Below are positions 26,758 to 34,989 of a DNA stretch of 64,000 nt, in pieces. This DNA is from Rhodococcus sp. 14-2470-1b (GTDB taxonomy: Bacteria > Actinomycetota > Actinomycetes > Mycobacteriales > Mycobacteriaceae), in NCBI RefSeq assembly GCF_002259415.1, contig NZ_NPFY01000023.1, forward strand, positions 1 through 64,000, given 5' to 3'. Both the position numbers and the translations under genes were made by a program. Position 1 is the first letter of the stretch; the number at the start of each line of letters is the position of its first letter. The notes under the pieces were generated by a model. The model saw nothing but the letters and a program-made list of their open reading frames with translations. It was not told where the DNA came from and searched no databases.

Positions 26758-26777
26758 GATGTGACGCTTATCACATC
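26758..26777. promoter_or_regulatory. CRP/GlxR-type palindrome GATGTGA-N6-TCACATC
   Basis: A perfect 7-bp inverted repeat around a 6-base spacer contains the full TGTGA-N6-TCACA consensus of cAMP receptor proteins (GlxR/Crp in actinobacteria). It lies between the divergent MFS gene (start 26660) and the small-protein gene (ATG 26947). Regulation by cAMP-Crp is inferred. Confidence 0.65.
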
Positions 26778-26946
26778 ATTCGGTTTGGTCTGGCGACACA
26801 ACCGAGCGGAAGCGTAGTTTCGATGAATCGGACAGGAGTGCAAATTCGTTACAAATCTCTTCGTAACGATCTGAGAACGGTGCCGAGACGGTTGGGCCGA
26901 GCGGCTGGCCGGGCACCGCACAGCGACGCCGATCGAAGGAGACATC

Positions 26947-27357
26947 ATGACCCTCGCACACACCCGCCAGGATCTTGCGGACGCGACGCCCACAGTGCTG
27001 GACGCCGCAGACGATTCGGCGCCGCTGTCCTCTTCTCAGCTGGAGATGATGCGCGCGTTCTTCTCGTGCGAGTTCGAGGTAGCTCGCCTCGACCGCGAGT
27101 CCATTCCGACGGCTACGTCGGATGCCGTCGCCGAATGGATCGACGCCCTTCGTATGAGCGGGCTTTTCTCACCGTCGGAGATGCGCACGATGTCCCTGGC
27201 GTGGATGAGCGAGCCCGACGCTCTGGTGGCACTTCTCGTCGGAGACGTGGACGAGGTCGCCGCCAGGCGCGATGTCATGGACACCGGCGCCGCCGAGACC
27301 GCCCCCGCCGTCCGTGGTGACGCAGCCGCCGACACGGACCTGCCGAAGGCCAGCTGA
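26947..27357 (+). CDS. Small protein, paralogue of the one at 20067, unknown function
   Basis: This 136-aa soluble protein has a GGAG ribosome-binding site 6 bases before ATG 26947. An N-terminal extension of about 30 residues precedes the domain shared with the 20067 product (LEMMRAFFSCEFEV ... EWIDALRMSGLF ... LAWMSEPDALVALLVGDVDEVAARR; 29 of 80 identical). An Ala/Asp-rich disordered tail of about 25 residues follows. The family is unknown to me. A CRP-type site about 170 bases upstream and a strong terminator downstream make it a single-gene unit. Confidence 0.82.
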   Translation: MTLAHTRQDLADATPTVLDAADDSAPLSSSQLEMMRAFFSCEFEVARLDRESIPTATSDAVAEWIDALRMSGLFSPSEMRTMSLAWMSEPDALVALLVGDVDEVAARRDVMDTGAAETAPAVRGDAAADTDLPKAS

Positions 27358-27378
27358 GAAGTACCGCGCAACACGCTC

Positions 27379-27416
27379 GACGCCGCGGACGCCCGAATGG
27401 GTGCGTCCGCGGCGTC
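27379..27416 (+). terminator. Terminator after the small-protein gene
   Basis: A perfect 14-bp stem GACGCCGCGGACGC/GCGTCCGCGGCGTC with a 10-base loop lies 21 bases past the stop codon, followed by GTTCGTC. Confidence 0.85.
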
Positions 27417-27528
27417 GTTCGTCGCATTACCGCTTTCGGCCTGGAGGTTCGGCGAATCTGCGCTCGGATGCGCACAGTCCATGCGACAGTGACGAGCGTT
27501 GATTCGCAAGAGAAAGGATCGGGAGCGT

Positions 27529-28551
27529 ATGACGACAGGTGTGGACTTCGACGCCGTCTCCGAATGGATCGGAGGTCTCGGCATCGGTGCAGTCGGCCCA
27601 CTGGCGTTCGACAGAGTCGGAAACGGGCAATCCAACCTCACCTACTCGGTCGCCGACGCAAGCGGTAGTCGCTGGGTACTGCGGCGACCGCCACTCGGGA
27701 CATTGTTGGCCTCCGCTCACGACGTCGTCAGGGAATACAAGATCCTCAGCGCCCTACAGAACACCGGAGTTCCGGTGCCCAAGATGATCGCGGTGACGGA
27801 AGACCCACACGTTTCCGATGTGCCCCTCGTGCTGATGAGTTACGTGGACGGCATCGTCCTGGATTCGATGCAGAAAGCCGAGGCGACCGCACCGGACATT
27901 CGCCGGGCCATCGGATCCAGCATGACAAGCGCGCTCGCGAGCATTCACCGGGTGGACCTCGACAGCGTCGGCCTCACCGACCTGGCCAGCCACAAGCCGT
28001 ACGCCGAGCGTCAGCTCAAGCGCTGGCGAACACAATGGCAGCACACGCAGACGCGTGAAGTACCGGCAATCGACACTCTCGCCGAGCGTCTCGCAGCGAA
28101 CATCCCGGATCAACGGGAACTGACGTTGGTGCACGGCGACTTCCATCTCAACAACGTGATCACATCGCCCACCACCGGCGACGTCGTGGCCGTCGTCGAC
28201 TGGGAACTGTGCACGCTCGGTGATCCACTCGCAGACATCGGCGGCCTCCTCGCCTACTGGCCGGAAGCGGGCGACGCCGTCGCGGGGCCGTTCATGGCCT
28301 CGACCTTGCCCGGATTCCCGACTCGACAGGAATTGACGGCCGACTACGCAGCGAAGACGGGTCGCGACGTCACAGCCGTCGGATTCTGGCAGGTGCTCGC
28401 GCTGTGGAAGCTGTCCATCATCGCCGAGGGCGTCATGCGACGAGCAGAAGCCGATGCCCGCAACCGCGCGAACGCCGGTTCTCCCACGACGACCCTGATC
28501 GACGACATCGTCGCCCGGGCTCTCAGCACCGCCGACGACATCGGTCTCTGA
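27529..28551 (+). CDS. Phosphotransferase family protein (APH/ACAD10-like)
   Basis: This 340-aa kinase-fold protein carries an early loop (FDRVGNGQSNLTYSV), the catalytic loop LTLVHGDFHLNNVI and the metal-binding motif VVDWELCTLGDPLADIGG. This is the aminoglycoside phosphotransferase-like branch common in Mycobacteriales, often linked with acyl-CoA dehydrogenases and related to the N-terminus of mammalian ACAD10/11, which phosphorylates 4-hydroxy fatty acyl-CoAs. A role in hydroxy-fatty-acid breakdown is possible but not shown. It is convergent with the thioesterase gene across a triplicated repeat. Confidence 0.85.
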   Translation: MTTGVDFDAVSEWIGGLGIGAVGPLAFDRVGNGQSNLTYSVADASGSRWVLRRPPLGTLLASAHDVVREYKILSALQNTGVPVPKMIAVTEDPHVSDVPLVLMSYVDGIVLDSMQKAEATAPDIRRAIGSSMTSALASIHRVDLDSVGLTDLASHKPYAERQLKRWRTQWQHTQTREVPAIDTLAERLAANIPDQRELTLVHGDFHLNNVITSPTTGDVVAVVDWELCTLGDPLADIGGLLAYWPEAGDAVAGPFMASTLPGFPTRQELTADYAAKTGRDVTAVGFWQVLALWKLSIIAEGVMRRAEADARNRANAGSPTTTLIDDIVARALSTADDIGL

Positions 28552-28570
28552 AATCTCCGCCTAGTCAGAC

Positions 28571-28678
28571 CCGGTCTAGCTGGGGTCGTTCCTGCCGGCT
28601 CCACTCCCGGTCTAGCTGGGGTCGTTCCTGCCGGCTCCACTCCCGGTCTAGCTGGGGTCGTTCCTGCCGGCTCCACTC
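28571..28678. repeat. Tandem triplication, 3 x 36 bp
   Basis: Three head-to-tail copies of a 36-bp unit (28571, 28607, 28643) that appear identical, followed by the first bases of a fourth. The unit begins CCGGTCTAGCTGGGGTCGTT. On the minus strand each copy encodes the last residues of the thioesterase and its TAG stop (SGAGRNDPS-stop); the gene itself ends in the copy at 28643. The other two copies are therefore post-stop duplications of the gene's 3' end. Not a CRISPR: there are no spacers. Confidence 0.95.
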
Positions 28679-29136
28679 CCGGCCACAAGAGTGCGGGCGG
28701 CGGCTTCGATCTCGGTGGGAATGGCGACGGGGCGGCGGGTCTGCGAGTCCACGTACACGTGGACGAATCGACCGGTGGCTGCCAACTGCAGTTCGTCGCC
28801 CGGGCTTTCGCGAAACAGAGCGAGTGCGTAGACGATACTGCGGGTGCCCAGTTTCTCGACCGACAGGCCGACCTGCAGGGCGTCGGGGAACGACAACTCG
28901 CTGTGGTATTTGCACGACGTCTCGGCGACCACACCGATGGCATCCAGAGCCCTGATGTCCACGCCCGTGGTGTGCATCAGCCAACCGTTCACCGCGGTGT
29001 CGAAGTACGAGTAGTAGGTGACGTTGTTGACGTGCCCGTAGTGATCGTTGTCGTCCCACCGTGTGGCGATCGGCCAGAGGGCCGGGTACTCGGCGGCGGT
29101 GTTGCGTTCGGCTCGCTGGCCGGCGGAGGCGGTCAT
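28648..29136 (-). CDS. Acyl-CoA thioesterase (4HBT hot-dog family)
   Basis: This 162-aa hot-dog-fold protein has ATRWDDNDHYGHVNNVTYYS near the start; the Asp-His pair in this motif is the 4-hydroxybenzoyl-CoA thioesterase signature. ETSCKYHSELSFPDALQVGL and RFVHVYVDSQTRRPVAIP follow. It hydrolyses acyl-CoA or aroyl-CoA. Its last 11 codons plus stop lie in a 36-bp unit that is tandemly triplicated. It starts 11 bases after the benE-like gene stop on the same strand, so they probably form an operon. Confidence 0.88.
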   Translation of the reverse strand: MTASAGQRAERNTAAEYPALWPIATRWDDNDHYGHVNNVTYYSYFDTAVNGWLMHTTGVDIRALDAIGVVAETSCKYHSELSFPDALQVGLSVEKLGTRSIVYALALFRESPGDELQLAATGRFVHVYVDSQTRRPVAIPTEIEAAARTLVAGSGAGRNDPS

Positions 29137-29147
29137 GGGTGCTGACT

Positions 29148-30338
29148 CTATCGGCCTCGGCTGAGAACCCAGCGAACGACGAGGCCGACGACCAACGCCC
29201 AGAACGCGGAGCCGATACCGAAGATGCCGATGCCCGACGCCGCGATCACGAACGTCAGGACGGCCGATTCCCTCCCGTTCTCGTCTTTCAGGGCGCCGGC
29301 GAGCGAGGCGGCGAGGGTGCCCAGCAACGCCAGTCCGGCAACGGTTTCGACCACGCCGGCAGGCGCGACGGACACGAGGGTTGCCACGGCGGCCGAACAA
29401 GCAGCGAGGAGAAGGTAGAACCAGCCTGCAGATGATGCCGCTATCCAGCGACGTTCGGGGTTGGGGTGTGCTTGCGGCGCCGCGGCCAATGCCGCGCTGA
29501 TGGCCGCGAGGTTGACGGCGTGCCCGCCGAACGGTGCACCCACCATCGTTCCCAGGCCGGTGACCCCCATCGCGGGCCGCCAGGGTACGTCGTAGCCATA
29601 GGACTTCATGACAGCGACGCCCGGGATGTTCTGCGATGCCATGGTGACGATGTAGAGCGGGAGCGCGATCCCGACGATCGCCTGCCATGTCCAGTCCGGC
29701 GCGGTGAAGGCGACGTGCGGAATCAAGTCCGATGCAGGAGGAATGCGCTGCGCGACAGCGACATCGACGGTAATGACGACGGCTGCGGTACCGAAAGCGG
29801 CGGGAACGGCCCACCGCGGGGAGTAACGCTGCAGCACGAGCCAGACCACGACGACCGGTGCAATCGCTCCGGGTGAAGCGGCGAATGCGGTCACCGGTTT
29901 CAGACACAGCGGTAACAGGACGCCCGCGAGCATCGCCTGTGCGAGAGGTGTCGGAATCGACGTGATCAGCGTGCCGAGACGCGGCCACAGCCCGGTGGTG
30001 ATCACCAATGCGCCGACGACGAGAAACGCGCCTACGGCAGCGGGCCATCCGCCGGACACTGCCCCGGTCCCGGCAAGTAGTGCAGCACCGGGCGTCGACC
30101 ACGCAAGGGTGATGGGTTGGCGATATCGCCGGGCGAGGTAGATCATTCCGAGAGCCTGAGTCACACAGATCACCAGCAGTCCCGACGCTGCATCCGTCGG
30201 CGACGCGCCCACCGCGCGAAGACCGGTCAGCACCACGGCGAACGAACTGGTGAATCCGACGAGCGCGGCAACGATGCCCGCGAGGATCGGTTGGAGTGCG
30301 TTCGGTGTCGATCGGGTCGGCTCTGCCACGAACAGCAA
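29148..30338 (-). CDS. benE: BenE-family benzoate/H+ symporter
   Basis: This 396-aa membrane protein has about twelve helices and the BenE pattern: LQPILAGIVAALVGFTSSFA at the start, LAWSTPGAALLA, 'ASQNIPGVAVMKSYGYD', 'GTMVGAPFGGHAVNLAAISA'. BenE imports benzoate with protons in aromatic degraders. No benzoate dioxygenase genes are nearby; the following thioesterase is the only possible partner. Substrate assignment is by family only. Confidence 0.88.
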   Translation of the reverse strand: MLFVAEPTRSTPNALQPILAGIVAALVGFTSSFAVVLTGLRAVGASPTDAASGLLVICVTQALGMIYLARRYRQPITLAWSTPGAALLAGTGAVSGGWPAAVGAFLVVGALVITTGLWPRLGTLITSIPTPLAQAMLAGVLLPLCLKPVTAFAASPGAIAPVVVVWLVLQRYSPRWAVPAAFGTAAVVITVDVAVAQRIPPASDLIPHVAFTAPDWTWQAIVGIALPLYIVTMASQNIPGVAVMKSYGYDVPWRPAMGVTGLGTMVGAPFGGHAVNLAAISAALAAAPQAHPNPERRWIAASSAGWFYLLLAACSAAVATLVSVAPAGVVETVAGLALLGTLAASLAGALKDENGRESAVLTFVIAASGIGIFGIGSAFWALVVGLVVRWVLSRGR

Positions 30339-30424
30339 TGATGCCCTGTGCGGCGATGCGTCGGTAATCGTGGATGCGCGCTTACCGGTCCCACCGGCCG
30401 AGGTGCTCCGTTAGTGTTGCAATC

Positions 30425-31906
30425 GTGAAGTTGTTCGTGGGAATCGATATGGGCACCGGCAGTAGCAAGGGCGTCCTCGTCACCGCCGACGGAGAGGTTC
30501 TCGCGTCGGAGCAGCGGGCCCACGAGATGTCGTTACCGCACCCGGGCTGGGCGGAAGTGGATGCGGATGCGGTCTGGTGGAGCGACGTCTGTGCCATCGC
30601 GTCGGCACTGATGAGCCGTGTTCCGTCGGGTTCGGAGGTCGCGGGTGTCTGTATCAGCGGGGTCGGGCCGTGCCTCGTGCTCACCGACTCCGAACTGCGT
30701 CCGGTGCGGCCGGCCATCCTGTACGGGATCGATTCACGGGCGTCTCGCGAAATCGAAGAATTGACAGACCATTTCGGTGCAGATGCCATTCTGGAGCGAT
30801 GTGGTAAATCGTTGTCCAGTCAGGCAGTGGGGCCGAAGATCGAGTGGGTTCGCAAGAACGAACCCCAGGCGTTCGACCGCGCGAGACGGTGGTTCGGATC
30901 CAATTCCTACATCGTCGCCAAGCTCACCGGTGAGTACGTGCAGGACCATCACACCGCGAGTCAGTGCGATCCCCTGTACTCGGTACGTGAATTCGGTTGG
31001 AACGCGGACTGGCTCGACCGGATTCTGGGCGGACTCGAGGTGCCACGGTTGGCGTGGCCGAGTGAGGTCGTCGGGCATGTCGATGCGCGCGGCAGCGCTG
31101 CGTCCGGTATTCCGGTCGGCACGCCCGTGGTGGCAGGAACCGTCGACGCGTACGCCGAGGCATTCAGTGTGGGAGTGCGGCATCCAGGCGATCTGATGTT
31201 GATGTACGGATCGACGATGTTTCTCGTCCAAGTGTTGGCGGACTACCACACGAATCCGGCGCTGTGGACCACCACGGGAGTGCAGGCAGGTACGTACGCA
31301 CTCGCGGCGGGCACATCCACCGCCGGCTCACTGACCACATGGCTTCAGACGCTCACCGGTGGAGCGCCTTTCGAGGAGCTGATGCGTGAGGCATCGGCTG
31401 TTCCGGCAGGGGCCGAGGGATTGTTGGTCCTGCCCTACCTCGCAGGCGAGCGAACGCCGGTGTTCGACGCCGACGCCCGCGGAGTGATGGCAGGACTGAC
31501 CCTGAGGCACGGTAGGGGACACATCTTCCGGGCTGCGTACGAGGGAATCTCCTTCGGTATCAGGCAGATTCTGGAGATGTTCGACGACGCAGCCACCCCG
31601 GTCACCCGGGCCGTCGCCGTCGGCGGAGGGTTGCGGAGTCCGGTGTGGGCGCAGGCGCTCAGCGACATCACCGGGCAGACCCAGCTCGTCACCGAGCAGG
31701 CCATCGGCGCAAGTTACGGTGATGGCCTGCTCGCGGCGATCGGCGTGGGGGAGGTGCCGCCGGAGACCGACTGGGCCACCGTGGCATCCGAGGTCCCGCC
31801 GAATCCCGCACACCGAGCCCTGTACGACGACCTGTATGCCAGTTGGCTCCAGCTCTACCCGGCGACGCGAGAGATCGTGCACGCGGGCGCTCAACTGACC
31901 AGGTAA
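30425..31906 (+). CDS. FGGY-family carbohydrate kinase (xylulokinase-like)
   Basis: This 493-aa kinase has FGGY marks: N-terminal phosphate loop VGIDMGTGSSKGVLV, then PHPGWAEVDADAVWW, AGTVDAYAEAFSVG, LLVLPYLAGERTPVFD and the C-terminal adenosine motif AVGGGLRSPVWAQALSDITG. GTG 30425 gives the family start. The substrate is likely a ketose or polyol such as xylulose, since it sits beside the polyol locus, although it is convergent with the short-chain dehydrogenase gene and overlaps it by 16 bases rather than sharing its operon. Confidence 0.87.
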   Translation: MKLFVGIDMGTGSSKGVLVTADGEVLASEQRAHEMSLPHPGWAEVDADAVWWSDVCAIASALMSRVPSGSEVAGVCISGVGPCLVLTDSELRPVRPAILYGIDSRASREIEELTDHFGADAILERCGKSLSSQAVGPKIEWVRKNEPQAFDRARRWFGSNSYIVAKLTGEYVQDHHTASQCDPLYSVREFGWNADWLDRILGGLEVPRLAWPSEVVGHVDARGSAASGIPVGTPVVAGTVDAYAEAFSVGVRHPGDLMLMYGSTMFLVQVLADYHTNPALWTTTGVQAGTYALAAGTSTAGSLTTWLQTLTGGAPFEELMREASAVPAGAEGLLVLPYLAGERTPVFDADARGVMAGLTLRHGRGHIFRAAYEGISFGIRQILEMFDDAATPVTRAVAVGGGLRSPVWAQALSDITGQTQLVTEQAIGASYGDGLLAAIGVGEVPPETDWATVASEVPPNPAHRALYDDLYASWLQLYPATREIVHAGAQLTR

Positions 31907-32661
31907 CCGCCGTCGACCGGGATGTCGATTCCATTGATCATCGCCGACGCGTCGGAGGCGAGCCACAGTGCAGTCGCCGACACCTCCGACGGCTCGGCGA
32001 ATCGGCCGGAGGGGATCCGCGCGAGCATCGGTGCGGACTTCACCGGGTCGCCCCATACCTTCTGGCCCATGTCGGTGAGGACCACTGTGGGGCAGACGGA
32101 GTTGGCCCGGACGCCTCGCCCGCCGAGTTCGAGCGCGAGCACCTTGGTGGCCATGATGAGTCCGGCTTTGGACGTGCAGTACGCGTAGTGCTCCGGGAGT
32201 GGTCGTAGCGCCGCGGCCGATGCGACGGTGACGATGGATCCGCCGTCGCCGTCGGCCATCGCTCGGCCGATACGCGCTGCGAGCAACGACGGGGCTCTCA
32301 AATTGACCTGGATCACTTCGTCGAAGTGCGCGGTGTCGAGTGCGTCCACCGTTTCCGGGTAGGAGATTCCTGCGTTGTTGACGAGTACGTCGACGCCGCC
32401 GAATGCGTCGACGGCGTCGGCGGCGAGCGTGTCCGGACCCACTGCTGTCGACAGGTCTGCGACGACTATCGCGGTCTCGGTGTCGAGTGTGCGAGAGAAG
32501 CGTTCGAGCGATTCGCGATCTCGACCGGAAAGAACGAGGCGCGCACCTGCCGCGGCGAACGTCTGCGCGATGTCGGCGCCGATACCGCGACTTGCGCCCG
32601 TGATCAGCACGCGTTTGCCGTCGAGGTCATGAGTCGTGGATCGGTCGATCGTAGGTGTCAT
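31891..32661 (-). CDS. Short-chain polyol dehydrogenase (D-threitol dehydrogenase-like)
   Basis: The 256-aa classical SDR has TGASRGIGADIA (cofactor loop), DVLVNNAGIS, the catalytic Ser in VTVASAAA, and Tyr-x3-Lys in YCTSKAGLI; it ends with DIPVDGGYLVS. It probably oxidises a tetritol or related polyol to a ketose with NAD+. The name DthD-like is by analogy with the Mycolicibacterium smegmatis erythritol/threitol locus. ATG 32661 overlaps the regulator stop by 4 bases, so it is co-translated with the regulator. Confidence 0.8.
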   Translation of the reverse strand: MTPTIDRSTTHDLDGKRVLITGASRGIGADIAQTFAAAGARLVLSGRDRESLERFSRTLDTETAIVVADLSTAVGPDTLAADAVDAFGGVDVLVNNAGISYPETVDALDTAHFDEVIQVNLRAPSLLAARIGRAMADGDGGSIVTVASAAALRPLPEHYAYCTSKAGLIMATKVLALELGGRGVRANSVCPTVVLTDMGQKVWGDPVKSAPMLARIPSGRFAEPSEVSATALWLASDASAMINGIDIPVDGGYLVS

Positions 32662-33689
32662 GCCGTGTCTTCCTCGTCGAGCGTCGTGATGTGGGAAAGG
32701 ATGTCCTGTGCGGTCGCCGGGTCCGTGACGAGTCGGTTGAAGAAGTGCGCTCGCGCGCCGCTGATGATCGGCACCACTTTGTCCGACCCGACTGCCACCG
32801 CGATTCCCACCGGAATCTTCTGCAGTGCATCCAGTTCTACCGCGATCAGGCGATCGGAACCGGGGAACTCGACGGAGTTTCCGTCGCGGTCGTAGAAGCG
32901 CGAGCAGACGTCGCCGACAGAGTCTCGCAGTGATGCGGAATCGGTCGGGACGAAGCGGGGGATGTCGGAGCGCAGTAGGGGAGGTGCCCCGACTCCCATC
33001 AGTATGCACCGGGCCTGGGGCCAGAGTTCGAGCACGCGTTGAATCGCCGGGTCCGAGTGGATGATCGAGTACAGATCGGCACCGGGAAGTGCGGGTGCGA
33101 ACAGGTAGTTGGCTCGTCCGCCGAGTTTGTTGGAGATCAGTCTGGTGATCTCGTTCGTCTGGTACCACTCCTCGGGCTGGTCGTTGCCGCCGACGGTCGG
33201 AGCGACCAGAATTCCCGGGATTCTGTCCAGGTCGAACTGGGCCACCTCGTACACGGTTCTTCCCGAGGAGACCAACAGGATGTCGCCGGGGACGAGCCCG
33301 ACCGCAGCGAGCGCCTTGGACACTGCAGGAGCAAGGTAACGACCCATGAGATCGACCGTCGGTTTCGACGGCGTGGCCGGGGGCAGGGGCGCCGACAGGT
33401 AGACGTACTCGAGGCCGAGTGCGGACGCAACGCTCTCGGCCAGATCGTCCTGCGAATAGTTGCTCGGCGGCACGACCTCGATACGAACGATGCCCTGGCG
33501 CCGCGCCTCGGAGAGGAGTCTGCTGACCGTCGCGCGGCTGGTTCCGAGCTTGGCGGCGACCTCGGCCTGGGTGGCGTCCTCGTCGTAGTAGAGCTTGGCC
33601 GCGGTGTAGAGCAGCGTGGGCGCGAAATGGCTCCCGTCGGCCGACTGGCCGGACAGGGGGTTCTCGCTCGCAGATCCGGTGATCGCCAT
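32658..33689 (-). CDS. SorC/DeoR-type sugar-binding transcriptional regulator
   Basis: This 343-aa regulator has an N-terminal HTH (LYTAAKLYYDEDATQAEVAA, then LGTSRATVSRLLSEARRQGI; about residues 25-70) and a SorC-type sugar-phosphate-binding domain (GRYLAPAVSKALAAVGLVPG, VSSGRTVYEVA, PTVGGNDQPEEWYQTNEI, GVGAPP). ATG 33689 is chosen; upstream codons in frame lie within the operator region. It is divergent from the polyol dehydrogenase-transporter operon and should control it, with a phosphorylated pathway intermediate as likely inducer. Confidence 0.9.
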   Translation of the reverse strand: MAITGSASENPLSGQSADGSHFAPTLLYTAAKLYYDEDATQAEVAAKLGTSRATVSRLLSEARRQGIVRIEVVPPSNYSQDDLAESVASALGLEYVYLSAPLPPATPSKPTVDLMGRYLAPAVSKALAAVGLVPGDILLVSSGRTVYEVAQFDLDRIPGILVAPTVGGNDQPEEWYQTNEITRLISNKLGGRANYLFAPALPGADLYSIIHSDPAIQRVLELWPQARCILMGVGAPPLLRSDIPRFVPTDSASLRDSVGDVCSRFYDRDGNSVEFPGSDRLIAVELDALQKIPVGIAVAVGSDKVVPIISGARAHFFNRLVTDPATAQDILSHITTLDEEDTA

Positions 33690-33705
33690 GGCCGAAGTAT
33701 CCCAT

Positions 33706-33758
33706 TGAACATATGTGCACGGAGTTTGAATTGCTGAACATTCGTTCTGGACATATGT
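33706..33758. promoter_or_regulatory. Three TGRACATWYGT repeats, probable regulator operators
   Basis: Three 11-base sites in the same orientation are seen: TGAACATATGT (33706), TGAACATTCGT (33735) and TGGACATATGT (33748). Two contain the CATATG palindrome. They lie between the divergent SorC/DeoR gene and the polyol operon, which is where such a regulator binds. Binding is inferred. Confidence 0.6.
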
Positions 33759-33773
33759 ATACCTCTTCGTTAA

Positions 33774-33789
33774 TGTGAGCGCCAACACA
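33774..33789. promoter_or_regulatory. CRP/GlxR-like site TGTGA-N6-ACACA
   Basis: One mismatch from the TGTGA-N6-TCACA consensus; it lies 74 bases before the polyol dehydrogenase ATG. Catabolite control of this locus would be expected. Weaker than the site at 26758. Confidence 0.4.
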
Positions 33790-33862
33790 TCGCCGACAGG
33801 CAATGTCTCGCCTCACCCGCGACGACCGCGCGGACACGAAACTGCTGAACGAGGAGTCATAG

Positions 33863-34954
33863 ATGCCGGACACGACAATCCCGGAGAAGATGCAGGCCGT
33901 GGTCTGCCACGGGCCGGAGGACTACCGGCTCGAGGAAGTGCCGGTACCGGTACCCGGCCCCGGCGAAGCCCTGGTCCGCGTCGAGGCCGTCGGGATCTGC
34001 GCAAGCGACCTGAAGTGCTACCACGGCGCAGCGAAGTTCTGGGGCGACGAGAACCGACCCGCATGGGCCGAGACCGACGTCATTCCCGGCCATGAGTTCG
34101 TGGGTGAGATCGTCGTGATCGACGACGAGGCGTCGGCCAGGTGGAACGTCTCGGTCGGTGACCGTGTGGTGTCCGAGCAGATCGTGCCGTGTTGGGAGTG
34201 CCGATTCTGTCTGCGCGGCCAGTACCACATGTGTGCGCCGCACGACCTGTACGGATTCAAGCGTCGCACTCCCGGCGCCATGGCCAGCTACATGGTGTAC
34301 CCCGCAGAGGCATTGGTACACAAGGTGTCCAAGGACATCCCGGCCGCGCATGCAGCATTCGCCGAACCCCTCTCCTGCTCGCTGCACGCCGTCGAGCGGG
34401 CGGGAATCACGTTCGACGACGTCGTCGTCGTTGCCGGTTGCGGCCCGATCGGACTCGGCATGATCGCCGGCGCACGGGCCAAGAGCCCGGCACACGTCAT
34501 CGCGCTCGACATGCAGCCGGAGAAGCTGGCGCTCGCGAAGGAATGCGGCGCCGACATCGTCATCGACATCCGCAACGAGGATGCCGAGAAGATCGTCAAG
34601 GACCTCACCGACGGCTACGGCGCCGACGTCTACCTCGAAGGGACAGGACATCCCACTGCGGTTCCGCAGGGACTCAACCTGCTTCGCAAACTCGGCACGT
34701 ACGTCGAATACGGCGTCTTCGGAAGCGATGTCACGGTCGACTGGTCGATCATCTCCGACGACAAGGAACTCGACGTCCTCGGCGCGCATCTCGGCCCGTA
34801 CTGCTGGCCGGCGGCCATCCGCATGATCGAGTCCGGCGTGCTGCCGATGGACAAGATCTGCACCCACCAACTACCGCTCTCCGACTTCCAGAAGGGCCTC
34901 GACCTCGTCGGAAGCGGCGCAGAGTCGGTCAAGGTTTCGCTGATCCCGTCCTGA
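33863..34954 (+). CDS. Zinc-dependent polyol dehydrogenase (erythritol/L-threitol dehydrogenase-like)
   Basis: This 363-aa medium-chain dehydrogenase has catalytic zinc ligands in EAVGICASDLKCYHG and PGHEFVGE. The structural zinc site is CWECRFCLRGQYHMC (four cysteines), and the Rossmann motif is VVVAGCGPIGLGMIAGA. GFKRRTPGAMASYMVYP is like threonine/sorbitol dehydrogenases. It likely oxidises erythritol or another tetritol to erythrulose, by analogy with EltD of M. smegmatis. It is the first gene of an eight-gene operon with a sugar ABC transporter, Dak kinase and RpiB isomerase. Confidence 0.82.
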   Translation: MPDTTIPEKMQAVVCHGPEDYRLEEVPVPVPGPGEALVRVEAVGICASDLKCYHGAAKFWGDENRPAWAETDVIPGHEFVGEIVVIDDEASARWNVSVGDRVVSEQIVPCWECRFCLRGQYHMCAPHDLYGFKRRTPGAMASYMVYPAEALVHKVSKDIPAAHAAFAEPLSCSLHAVERAGITFDDVVVVAGCGPIGLGMIAGARAKSPAHVIALDMQPEKLALAKECGADIVIDIRNEDAEKIVKDLTDGYGADVYLEGTGHPTAVPQGLNLLRKLGTYVEYGVFGSDVTVDWSIISDDKELDVLGAHLGPYCWPAAIRMIESGVLPMDKICTHQLPLSDFQKGLDLVGSGAESVKVSLIPS

Positions 34955-34989
34955 TTCGCTCCTGCACGAAGCACTTTGGAGACTTACCC

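Noticed and set aside
28571-28678. CRISPR array
   Set aside because: The 36-bp units are directly adjacent with no spacers, and they are copies of a gene end. No cas genes are near.
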